Source: Deltaproteobacteria bacterium (GTDB taxonomy: Bacteria; Desulfobacterota; Desulfobacteria; Desulfobacterales; JAABPS01). Taken from it: 12,446 bases of DNA. The DNA lies in NCBI GenBank assembly GCA_019309685.1, contig JAFDFT010000028.1, forward strand, positions 1 to 12,446, read 5' to 3'. The notes beneath the pieces were generated by a model that was given only the letters and a program-made list of their open reading frames with translations, did no database searches and was not told the origin of the DNA. The position numbers were made by a program, and so were the translations under genes. Of the stretch, positions 6,723-12,446 are shown in pieces (the first letter of the stretch is position 1; every line of letters begins with the position of its first letter).

Positions 6723-6751
6723 TATATAGAATTCCTATCGACCCTTGTCAA
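6723..6751 (-). promoter_or_regulatory. Strong sigma70-type promoter of the dsrABDN operon
   Basis: On the minus strand a perfect TTGACA (6751-6746), a 17-base spacer (6745-6729) and TATATA (6728-6723, 4 of 6 to consensus, with both key T-A positions) form a promoter facing dsrA. It lies within the 279-base gap between dsrA and the kinase-like gene. The dsr genes therefore do not depend on read-through from the upstream pair, although no terminator separates them. Confidence 0.75.
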
Positions 6752-6770
6752 TAAAAAAGACAGTATTTAG

Positions 6771-6782
6771 CCTTTTAAAAGG
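6771..6782. promoter_or_regulatory. 12-bp perfect palindrome upstream of the dsr promoter
   Basis: CCTTTTAAAAGG is self-complementary and lies 19 bases upstream of the dsr -35 box, where an activator or repressor could bind. A further CCTTTT occurs at 6796-6801. The symmetry is direct observation; a protein-binding role is only inferred, and short AT-rich palindromes arise by chance. Confidence 0.3.
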
Positions 6783-6847
6783 AGCAATTAAGGACCTTTT
6801 CGGGCACTATGCTGCTCGAACTTATAAAATTCAATAAATTCTTTATA

Positions 6848-8047
6848 TTATGATAATTGTTGAGGAGATTTAGTGAGGGAGTGTATTGCGGTATGCAAAA
6901 CCTCAATATGTTCCTTCAGATTTCTTTGTATGACATCAATCTCGCTGATATTTTGATAGTACTTTTCAACCATGGATACGCTAAGCTCATATAATATCGA
7001 GTGGCTGAAGCTGGAAAGATAATTATCGAAAAAGGCATCAGCAAAACCCGTTTGTAACCCATCATGTTCCTTTAGAGCTTGATAAAACCCTAAAAGACAG
7101 TTTTCCACAGCAATATTCTCAGACCATATAAAATCCTCAACCCCATCCAGTCTGTCCACTCTTATTCGGATAGACATATTCAGTAAAAAAAGAAGCAGTG
7201 CTTCTAAAATAGTCCCAGTATCATCATCTTTTCCGGAGGTCGCATCACCTTTAAACATTGATGCGTAGTTTCGGACAGTTATTAGCTTCAACGATACATC
7301 ATTATTCGCAATCTGAACAACAAAGTCCCCTGCGGCATGATGCCAGGACAGAATCTGTTCAAATGAATCAATAGCGTAGTAGAGGGTGAGGATTTTAGCT
7401 GCCTGCCTGTATAGTTTCGCTGCTTTTTTATCTGAAAGGAAATATCTTTCATCCGGTGCCCAGACCTTTACTCTGTTTCTCCGGGTCTTTGGATCATATG
7501 ACATATGAAATTCATTAAAGTCTTCAAGCCACTGGCCAAGAAACATGATGGCTTTCTGATGTTGTTTCGTTTGTGATTCCCCTACACAAAACACTTCTGG
7601 AAGATATGATGGGTGGAATTTTGTATTTAGTTTTTGTAATAGGTAAAATTCTTTTTTGACAAGACTCTTTCCCGGATTTGATATAGCAACATTTAATACA
7701 AAAGAAAGCTTTTCCCCGCATATTTCCGTATCAATCCTGGCGGGATGATAAAATTCCCCATGTTTTTTAAGAGTCACGTTAAACACATTTATCTCGTCTT
7801 TAGAAATATCCTGATCAAGCGCCTCTGAAGCATATTTTAAAATGGGATCAATGCCTTGATGCGTTAGAAAAACGCGTACGGATTCAAAATAATCGCCGAC
7901 CTCAAACGAATTTCCCGGCACTTCAATAAACGTTCCGCCCAACATGTTTCTGCCCAAAGGCAGAGGGGCTTTCCAAGCGGTACTATTTTCTCGAACCAAA
8001 TTTTCCGGACTGTAGAGAAAATAGTTAAATTGGTGTTTATTCGGCAT
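6848..8047 (-). CDS. Uncharacterised protein with a degenerate kinase-like (APH/protein-kinase-like) core, upstream of dsrA
   Basis: I do not recognise a named family for this 399-residue protein. Parts resemble the kinase or aminoglycoside-phosphotransferase fold. LVKKEFYLLQKLN (129-141) looks like the helix carrying the conserved Glu. YLPEVFCVGE (148-157) and IMFLGQWLEDFNEF (167-180) look like the lobe-connecting region. WHHAAGDFVVQ (235-245) looks like the HGDF/HRD catalytic loop, with Asp241. Where an active kinase has Asn five residues after the Asp and a DFG, this protein has Ile246 and SLKLITVRNYASM (252-264), so a metal-binding Asp is missing and a pseudokinase is more likely. There is no signal peptide or membrane segment. 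The N-terminal 70 residues and C-terminal helical part match nothing I know. The ATG at 8047 lacks a Shine-Dalgarno sequence, so the start is uncertain. It lies 66 bases after the TPR gene on the same strand and is probably co-transcribed with it. Confidence 0.72.
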   Translation of the reverse strand: MPNKHQFNYFLYSPENLVRENSTAWKAPLPLGRNMLGGTFIEVPGNSFEVGDYFESVRVFLTHQGIDPILKYASEALDQDISKDEINVFNVTLKKHGEFYHPARIDTEICGEKLSFVLNVAISNPGKSLVKKEFYLLQKLNTKFHPSYLPEVFCVGESQTKQHQKAIMFLGQWLEDFNEFHMSYDPKTRRNRVKVWAPDERYFLSDKKAAKLYRQAAKILTLYYAIDSFEQILSWHHAAGDFVVQIANNDVSLKLITVRNYASMFKGDATSGKDDDTGTILEALLLFLLNMSIRIRVDRLDGVEDFIWSENIAVENCLLGFYQALKEHDGLQTGFADAFFDNYLSSFSHSILYELSVSMVEKYYQNISEIDVIQRNLKEHIEVLHTAIHSLTKSPQQLS

Positions 8048-8113
8048 CTTTAAGGAGTCGATTTACACTACCTACAAATTATAGGTCAAATCCTGGCGCA
8101 TTAAAGAATTGGC

Positions 8114-8734
8114 TTATCGGTGAGTATTGATTTCTTTCAGTATTTCCGGGGCTACTTCGTAACCCAGCCCTGCTGCTTTATCACAGTGTTCTATCGCTTT
8201 TTCGTATTCGTTGCTTTCCAGATATGCAATTGCCAGGTTATTATGCGCTACTGCAAAATTCGGTTCGAGCTTGAGGGCTTTAAGGTTCGCCTCGATGCTT
8301 TCCTTTACCATCCCTTTCAGCAAATAGGCGTTTCCCAGAGTGGTGAATGCCTGAATAAATCTAAAATTAAAAGCGGTGGCTCTTTCAAGGGCCTTAATTG
8401 CTTCATCAGCATTTCCCTTTTGAAGTTGTACAAAGCCGATATTGCCATACCCCTCTGAAAACCCGGGTCTGGCCTTGACCGCTCGCTGGTTGTAGGATAG
8501 GCAACCATCCAGGTCGCCTTTTTGAAGACAGATACCCCCAAGATGAACATAAGCTTCGGCCAAGCTGGGGCTGCATTCGATAGCCTCATGGAGTTCCTTC
8601 TCTGCTTCGTCATATTTTTTTAACCCCATCAGTGCAACTCCAAGATTATAATGAGAGGTACCGCATTCGGGATTTGTCGCTAAAGCGGCTCTTTGCCATG
8701 CAATGTATTCTTCAGCATTTTTTGCTTTTTCCAT
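8114..8734 (-). CDS. Tetratricopeptide-repeat protein
   Basis: The protein has 206 residues and is almost entirely TPR. Five consecutive 34-residue repeats lie at about 26-59, 60-93, 94-127, 128-161 and 162-195. Each shows the usual pattern (for example YNLGVALMGLKKYDEAEKEL and HNNLAIAYLESNEYEKAIEH), preceded by a half repeat at about 8-25. No signal peptide, lipobox or membrane segment is seen, so it is likely cytoplasmic. Such solenoids bind other proteins, and the partner cannot be named from sequence. The start has AAGGAA about 8 bases upstream. Its neighbour 66 bases downstream is the kinase-like gene, followed by dsrA, all on the same strand, so a role in control or assembly of the sulfite reductase pathway is possible (inference). 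A palindrome, TGTATTGAAATACA (8753-8766), lies 18 bases upstream of the start. Confidence 0.9.
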   Translation of the reverse strand: MEKAKNAEEYIAWQRAALATNPECGTSHYNLGVALMGLKKYDEAEKELHEAIECSPSLAEAYVHLGGICLQKGDLDGCLSYNQRAVKARPGFSEGYGNIGFVQLQKGNADEAIKALERATAFNFRFIQAFTTLGNAYLLKGMVKESIEANLKALKLEPNFAVAHNNLAIAYLESNEYEKAIEHCDKAAGLGYEVAPEILKEINTHR

Positions 8735-8915
8735 ATTAAATTCCTTGTGTTTTGTATTGAAATACAGATCGTCAATATTAGCTAGTTATTAAATTTGACC
8801 CCGCTCACCTAGAATCTTCATACAAGAATGTCAAATAAAATCAACTTTTGTGTGTCTGTAATTTTAATCATTACTAAAAAAAATGCAACTTTATAGTTTT
8901 ATGAAATGATTCATA
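8735..8915. other. Divergent intergenic region between the TPR gene and the dapA-like gene
   Basis: This AT-rich region must hold the promoter of the TPR gene. On the minus strand TTGACA (8834-8829) is present but its -10 at 17-base spacing (TAGGTG) is poor. An inverted repeat, TGTATTGAAATACA (8753-8766), is a possible operator close to the TPR start. ATGAA (8901-8905) and TTCAT (8910-8914) form another short dyad just before the plus-strand promoter. No RNA gene is seen. Confidence 0.35.
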
Positions 8916-8944
8916 TTGATCCGCATGTAAAATTTCTGTATTAT
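8916..8944 (+). promoter_or_regulatory. Probable promoter of the dapA-like gene
   Basis: TTGATC (8916-8921), a 17-base spacer and TATTAT (8939-8944, 5 of 6 to consensus) face the dapA-like gene. Transcription would start near 8951, giving a leader of about 210 nt that contains the whole repeat element at 9021-9140. The element therefore seems to sit between promoter and gene. Confidence 0.5.
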
Positions 8945-9020
8945 CCTCTTCTGATCATTGATTTTGGTTTTCCAAAGAATGATGCTTTCGTAAAATTAGA
9001 AGTGATGGCAAAATAAAAAA

Positions 9021-9140
9021 TTCAAGTTCAAGGCGTCTTACATCCTAAGGAATGAGGCGTACTTGTAGTACGTCGCAGTGTGACGAAGGGTGAAGCGCAA
9101 CGTAATCCCGCCTTGGCGGGATTACGAAGACATCAGGATT
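9021..9140 (+). repeat. Interspersed repeat-like element B with two hairpins, upstream of the dapA-like gene
   Basis: This GC-richer stretch in AT-rich DNA is related to element A at 501-617. Its first hairpin is GGCGTACT (9056-9063) paired with AGTACGTC (9067-9074) around TGT. Its second is a 12-bp perfect stem, CGTAATCCCGCC (9101-9112) with GGCGGGATTACG (9115-9126), on a very short loop. It ends about 10 bases before the ribosome binding site of the next gene. The form suggests a small mobile or REP/MITE-like unit. No transposase or target duplication is visible. Confidence 0.55.
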
Positions 9141-9162
9141 ATCTTAAGATAGGAGAATACAT

Positions 9163-10197
9163 ATGATTACAGGCAGCTTTACTGCTCTGATAACCCCGTT
9201 TAAAAAAAATGCTGTTGACTATGAAGGACTGGGAAAACTTGCTGATTTCCAGATCGAAAACGGCATATCCGGAATCCTGGCTGTTGGGACAACTGGAGAA
9301 AGTCCTACGCTTGCATGGGATGAACACATCAGTGTCGTAGAAAGTGTAGCATTAAAAACCAAAAATAAGTGTGTCTGCATTGCCGGGGCAGGAAGCAATA
9401 ACACCATTGAATCCATTGAAGCAACCAAACATGCCGTAGATCTGGGGGCAGACGCGGTATTGCTTGTAGACCCCTATTATAACGGGCCCAGCTCCCTTGA
9501 GATTCGCCGTGAATACATTGAACCTATTGCAGAAACGTTTCCCGGCATCCAGTTAATTCCTTACATTATACCTGGCCGAACGGGCGCTCAAATGCTTCCT
9601 GAAGAACTGGCTATCTTATCGGAAAAATATGATAATGTGAACACCGTCAAAGAGGCCACCGGCAGTATTGACAATATGAAACGGACACGAAAATGCTGCG
9701 GCCCCGATTATTCAATCCTTTCCGGTGACGACCCTATGACGCTTCAAATGATGACAGACCCTGAAATTAAGGCATCCGGTGTTATTTCCGTTGCTTCGAA
9801 TATCGCGCCAAAAGCTGTGGCTGATATTGTGCGGCTGCTTCAGGAAGACAAACAAACAGAAGCCAGAGCTATTGTTGACGCAGTAGAACCGCTATTTCAG
9901 CTGGTAACTGTTAAAACCATGGAAAAAACACCTTATGGTGAAATTGCATGTAAGGCAAGAAATCCACTGGCCATAAAAACACTCATGTCTATTCTCGGCA
10001 TGCCGGCCGGCCCCTGCAGAAGGCCTTTGGGTAAAATGACAAAAAACGGATTGAATAAAGTCCTGGAAGTAGCGCGAACCGTTCAAAGTGCTCATCCCCA
10101 GATCTTTCAGCCTGCGGCTGATTTTTTTAATATTGATATTGAAGAGCGTTTAAACAATCCGGTTTACCTGGAAGGGTTATGCTATGATCATTACTAA
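9163..10197 (+). CDS. dapA: Dihydrodipicolinate synthase (DapA) family protein
   Basis: The protein has 344 residues and is a class I aldolase of the DapA/N-acetylneuraminate lyase family, which condenses pyruvate with aspartate semialdehyde in lysine and diaminopimelate synthesis. Seen motifs are VGTTGESPTL (41-50, the pyruvate-binding Thr-Thr), DPYYNGPS (103-110), YIIPGRTG (134-141, catalytic Tyr134 and Arg139), VKEATGS with Schiff-base Lys163, SILSGDD (184-190) and GVISVASN (206-213). The usual length is about 292 residues; the excess is C-terminal (from about 260) and includes a CKARNPL stretch and a tail ending PVYLEGLCYDHY that I cannot match. The usual YN(I/V)P is YIIP here. The conserved Tyr, Arg and Lys support an active aldolase, but the substrate could differ from DapA's. 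A ribosome binding site, AGGAGA, lies 6 bases before the ATG. It appears to be transcribed alone. Confidence 0.87.
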   Translation: MITGSFTALITPFKKNAVDYEGLGKLADFQIENGISGILAVGTTGESPTLAWDEHISVVESVALKTKNKCVCIAGAGSNNTIESIEATKHAVDLGADAVLLVDPYYNGPSSLEIRREYIEPIAETFPGIQLIPYIIPGRTGAQMLPEELAILSEKYDNVNTVKEATGSIDNMKRTRKCCGPDYSILSGDDPMTLQMMTDPEIKASGVISVASNIAPKAVADIVRLLQEDKQTEARAIVDAVEPLFQLVTVKTMEKTPYGEIACKARNPLAIKTLMSILGMPAGPCRRPLGKMTKNGLNKVLEVARTVQSAHPQIFQPAADFFNIDIEERLNNPVYLEGLCYDHY

Positions 10198-10201
10198 TGT
10201 A

Positions 10202-10329
10202 TGAGACCTTCGCAAAACATCACTTTTTGCCCAATTTCTGTGTCAGGCTAAAATTTTAATCCGCCACCGAACTTTGGCGGATTAATCCTCGAAATACTCA
10301 ATGCATGGATGTTTGGCCCGATAAAATAG
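10202..10329 (+). repeat. Half of a repeat-like element with a stem-loop, after the dapA-like gene
   Basis: The gap between the convergent dapA-like and ykgJ-like genes starts with TGAGACCTTCGCAAAA. It contains an 11-bp perfect stem, TTAATCCGCCA (10256-10266) with TGGCGGATTAA (10275-10285), around an 8-base loop. No T-tract follows, so it is a poor terminator. I recall GAGACCTT-type ends and TTTCTGTGTCAGGCT as parts of longer palindromic elements in Desulfobacterales. Here the matching right end is absent, which suggests a truncated copy. The recollection cannot be checked here. Confidence 0.45.
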
Positions 10330-11133
10330 CTATTCTCTGTTTTTTCTCAACGCAGCCGCATCTTCATTCACCTTAATGCTGTCGTCTTTCCATAAAACGC
10401 CTTTGAGCCATTTAAAACCAAATTTCAGCAGCGCGATCTCATCATCTTTAATGGCTTTTTGTGTCTTTTCATCTACTTTATAAAGTGTTAAAAAGGTGCT
10501 TTCAAAAACAAAACTTCGGAATTTGTTAATATTGTAGCTTACAAGAAAAAACAGCTGTTTGCTTTTATCGGTCAGTTTGATATTCGCTGGGAATGATCGT
10601 TTTCTCACAATGATATCCGTCCAACCGGCGTTTATCTCATCATACATATCAATCCCCTGATCTCCACGCCATTCTCGAACGGTCATGATTTTTTCTTCTT
10701 CAAAGCCCAGGCAATGCGGCTCATTAATCAGAAAATAAAATCCCTCATCATCCGCGCCCTCCTTATGACTCAGTGCTGCTACACCAAGAGGATAATAACG
10801 GCAGGTTGTGGGCCTGTCTTCATAAACAATACACCCGCTATCTCTTACAAACGGACACGATTTCATATCATCATCAAGAAGCCTTAAAATAACCATTGGA
10901 AGGTCCGTTTTTTCAAGCAATTGGGGTTCTGTATAAATCGCTAAAAACTCTTCGGAAGAAAGATCCAGCCGATTCTTTAACCGAACAATATCATACGGTG
11001 TTAAAATAATTCGAATATCTCTGCAGCACTTTGTAAAGCACTTTACCTTTTTGTGGCATTCGAATTTCATATTGCTGTCAATGTCAAGCTTTACCGGCTC
11101 GATATTGGCCATTTTATCTAATGTTTCAGTCAT
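10330..11133 (-). CDS. YkgJ-family cysteine-cluster protein (putative metal or Fe-S binding)
   Basis: The protein has 267 residues from the chosen start. It carries the YkgJ (CxxxCxxCC-type) cysteine pattern: FECHKKVKCFTKCCRD near the N-terminus (Cys26, 32, 36, 37) and SCPFVRDSGCIVYEDRPTTCRYYPLG (Cys93, 101, 111), with a further Cys141 in EPHCLGF. These cysteines are taken to bind a metal or Fe-S cluster; no reaction is known for the family. The C-terminal half (from about 180) is unlike the short YkgJ core and I cannot assign it. Three ATG codons stand in a row (11139, 11136, 11133). GAGGAG ends 1, 4 and 7 bases before them respectively, so I chose the third. No signal peptide or membrane segment is seen. 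It faces the dapA-like gene convergently and shows no operon partner. Confidence 0.85.
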   Translation of the reverse strand: MTETLDKMANIEPVKLDIDSNMKFECHKKVKCFTKCCRDIRIILTPYDIVRLKNRLDLSSEEFLAIYTEPQLLEKTDLPMVILRLLDDDMKSCPFVRDSGCIVYEDRPTTCRYYPLGVAALSHKEGADDEGFYFLINEPHCLGFEEEKIMTVREWRGDQGIDMYDEINAGWTDIIVRKRSFPANIKLTDKSKQLFFLVSYNINKFRSFVFESTFLTLYKVDEKTQKAIKDDEIALLKFGFKWLKGVLWKDDSIKVNEDAAALRKNRE

Positions 11134-11168
11134 CATCATACTCCTCTAAAATATTAAATGTTGGAGTT

Positions 11169-11197
11169 CTCTTACCCAAGAAAGGCGCGTAAGTCAA
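11169..11197 (-). promoter_or_regulatory. Possible promoter of the ykgJ-like gene
   Basis: On the minus strand TTGACT (11197-11192, 5 of 6), a 17-base spacer and TAAGAG (11174-11169, 3 of 6) face the gene. The predicted start is near 11162, giving a leader of about 25-30 nt with GAGGAG just before the start codons. The weak -10 keeps this tentative. Confidence 0.4.
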
Positions 11198-11802
11198 TGA
11201 ACCAAATCCTCAACAAATTCACCACTTAATTCCCTATATGAAAGAGATTTATTATTGATTTAACATTTAAAAATACAGTATCTAAATATCATTAAAACAT
11301 CAAAGATTTCGTTAAAAATTCAATTTGATAGCCATTTCTGTTGTTTTCCAGGGACATTATTGACCGCTATGCTTTTGCTTGTATTTACAATGGGTCGGCT
11401 ATTTTCAAGATACATCCCTTCTAGAGCTGATCAACTTTTATCCATTGACAAACTCTGTTGTCACACACGATTCAATGGGCCGTTTTTTTCGATAACATTG
11501 ACTATTTTATTTTAAACCATAGGGAGTTACAATCAAAATCAACAGGTTGACATTCTCTCAAAAGAAAGCATGCTTTTTGATATTTTATCCTGTATCGGAA
11601 ATATTTCGCTAAAAAGGGTAAGCCTTTTATGACCGCACACATTATTCTTTTTGGTCAAAACGAGCATATCACCGGAGGCCAATTATTTCCAAAAACATCT
11701 GTTTTTAAAGGGAAATTGAGCTGAAATAGTTTATTGGAGATCCATTTCAAAGATTTTATGATAAGGCAACCGGTCTTTTTCTCTGGAAATAATTTGAATG
11801 AA
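11198..11802. other. Long intergenic region upstream of ilvE without a convincing gene
   Basis: This AT-rich stretch has stops in all frames I read through. Open frames of 48 codons (11369-11515, +) and 31 codons (11629-11724, +) lack a good ribosome binding site. Partial promoter matches on the plus strand are TTGACA at 11445-11450 and 11547-11552 with poor -10s, and TTGATA (11577-11582) with AATATT (11600-11605) at 17-base spacing, the best pair for ilvE. Small inverted repeats lie at 11612-11628 (AAAAGG/CCTTTT) and 11691-11706 (AAAAACA/TGTTTTT). No tRNA or known riboswitch is recognised. Confidence 0.4.
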
Positions 11803-11837
11803 ATGCTATTGCTCTTCATCGAAAGATGAATAGAGCA
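11803..11837 (+). promoter_or_regulatory. Leader-peptide-like ORF overlapping a GAAA-tetraloop hairpin before ilvE
   Basis: An 8-codon frame (11803-11829) reads MLLLFIER and overlaps a hairpin. TGCTCT-TCATC (11810-11820) pairs with GATGA-(AT)-AGAGCA (11825-11837) around a GAAA tetraloop, giving 11 bp with a 2-base bulge. A T-rich stretch follows (11841-11850), then AGGAGA and the ilvE ATG. Leucine and isoleucine codons ahead of a branched-chain amino acid gene suggest attenuation, but the leader's own ribosome binding site is weak. Confidence 0.35.
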
Positions 11838-11863
11838 GAATTATTTTATTAGGAGATATTAAA

Positions 11864-12446
11864 ATGGAAATACCGATAACGAAAATAGAAACTCCTCAAT
11901 CTCATCCTAATGATGACAAACTGGATTTTGGAACCATCTTTACGGACCATATGTTTAACATGGATTACAGTGCTGAAAAGGGATGGCATAATCCTCGCAT
12001 TGAACCTCTCAAGGCAATAGACATGCATCCTTCAACGATGGTGCTCCATTATGGACAGGCAATTTTTGAAGGCCTTAAAGCGTTTAAAACTGATTCAGGC
12101 CAAGTCCAGTTGTTTAGACCGGAAGAAAACTTTAAACGCTTTAACAAATCCGCACGTGCGTTATGCATCCCGGAATTTGATGAAAGCTTTGCACTTAATG
12201 CTCTTAAAGAATTATTAAAGATCGAAAAGGACTGGGTTCCTAGTGCCCCCGGAACTTCACTTTATATAAGACCTACGATTGTCGCCATGGACCCCTTCCT
12301 GGGAGTTCGAGCCTCATATACATACAGGTTCTTTATTATTTTTTCACCCGTAAGCGCATACTACCCCGAAGGATTTAACCCTGTAAAAATATTGGTAACA
12401 AAGGATCACGTCCGCGCAGTACCTAAAGGGGTAGGAAACGTTAAAA
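11864..12446 (+). CDS. ilvE: Branched-chain amino acid aminotransferase, N-terminal part (3' end outside the window)
   Basis: The first 194 codons are visible; the family usually has about 350-365 residues in this subgroup. The protein is a fold-type IV PLP aminotransferase that interconverts leucine, isoleucine and valine with their 2-oxo acids using glutamate/2-oxoglutarate. Seen motifs are LHYGQAIFEGLKAF (61-74), LFRPEENFKRFNKSARALC (83-101), LYIRPTIVAMDPFLGV (133-148) and DHVRAVPKGVGNVK (181-194). Lys194, the last complete codon, is the expected Schiff-base lysine of the GxGxxK motif. The form with HYGQAIFEGLKAF and the N-terminal extension is the long type found in Bacillus YwaA and eukaryotic BCATs, not E. 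coli IlvE. A ribosome binding site, AGGAGA, lies 7 bases before the ATG. A leader-like ORF and hairpin lie directly upstream. Confidence 0.93.
   Translation, partial: MEIPITKIETPQSHPNDDKLDFGTIFTDHMFNMDYSAEKGWHNPRIEPLKAIDMHPSTMVLHYGQAIFEGLKAFKTDSGQVQLFRPEENFKRFNKSARALCIPEFDESFALNALKELLKIEKDWVPSAPGTSLYIRPTIVAMDPFLGVRASYTYRFFIIFSPVSAYYPEGFNPVKILVTKDHVRAVPKGVGNVK

Noticed and set aside
8906..9016. 36-codon plus-strand ORF (MIHIDPHVKFLYYP...) before the dapA-like gene
   Set aside because: No ribosome binding site, overlaps the predicted dapA promoter, and resembles nothing I know. Chance ORF is more likely.
10256..10285. Stem-loop after dapA as a rho-independent terminator
   Set aside because: The stem is strong but neither strand has a T-tract directly after it; it fits better as part of the repeat-like element.
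11369..11515. 48-codon plus-strand ORF in the ilvE upstream gap
   Set aside because: Only a distant AGGGA upstream and no recognisable composition or motif; not supported as a gene.
11629..11724. 31-codon plus-strand ORF (MTAHIILFGQNEH...) in the ilvE upstream gap
   Set aside because: The ribosome binding site is poorly spaced and partly in a small hairpin; no similarity recognised.

Overview
The window looks like chromosomal DNA of a sulfate-reducing bacterium of the former Deltaproteobacteria (Desulfobacterota). The main evidence is a complete dissimilatory sulfite reductase operon (dsrA-dsrB-dsrD-dsrN). A multihaem class III cytochrome c, a TatB-like/TatC pair and moderately AT-rich DNA fit this. 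The order is probably Desulfobacterales; that rests on general resemblance of the genes and interspersed repeats, not on a tree.

Layout, left to right. Positions 1-306 are the 3' end of a MltA-type lytic transglycosylase (+). A 327-base gap ends in a repeat-like element and is followed by tatB-like and tatC (+, overlapping by 11 bases). A near-consensus promoter then drives a periplasmic tetrahaem cytochrome c3-family gene (+), which ends in a hairpin terminator. From the opposite side comes the dsr operon (-): dsrA (6568) to dsrB to dsrD to dsrN, ending at 2320. It has a strong sigma70-type promoter at 6723-6751, a leader of about 148 nt and a 13-bp perfect hairpin between dsrB and dsrD. Upstream of dsrA on the same strand are a five-repeat TPR protein and a protein with a degenerate kinase-like core. 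After a 428-base divergent gap come a dihydrodipicolinate synthase-family gene (+), a YkgJ-type cysteine-cluster protein (-), a 730-base gap without a convincing gene, and the first 194 codons of a branched-chain aminotransferase (+), cut by the window edge at its predicted PLP lysine.

How the genes work together. DsrAB reduces sulfite with a sirohaem/[4Fe-4S] centre. DsrD is known as an activator of DsrAB, and DsrN is the CbiA-like amidotransferase thought to amidate the sirohaem. The cytochrome is a plausible periplasmic electron carrier. TatB/TatC would export folded cofactor proteins such as periplasmic hydrogenases. The dapA-like and ilvE genes belong to amino-acid metabolism.

The least explained parts are the kinase-like/TPR pair next to dsrA, the structured dsr leader and intercistronic hairpin, two related repeat elements just upstream of tatB and dapA, a half-element after dapA, and a leader-peptide/hairpin arrangement before ilvE. 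I see no clearly new multi-gene system. The kinase-like/TPR pair is the best candidate for undescribed biology.
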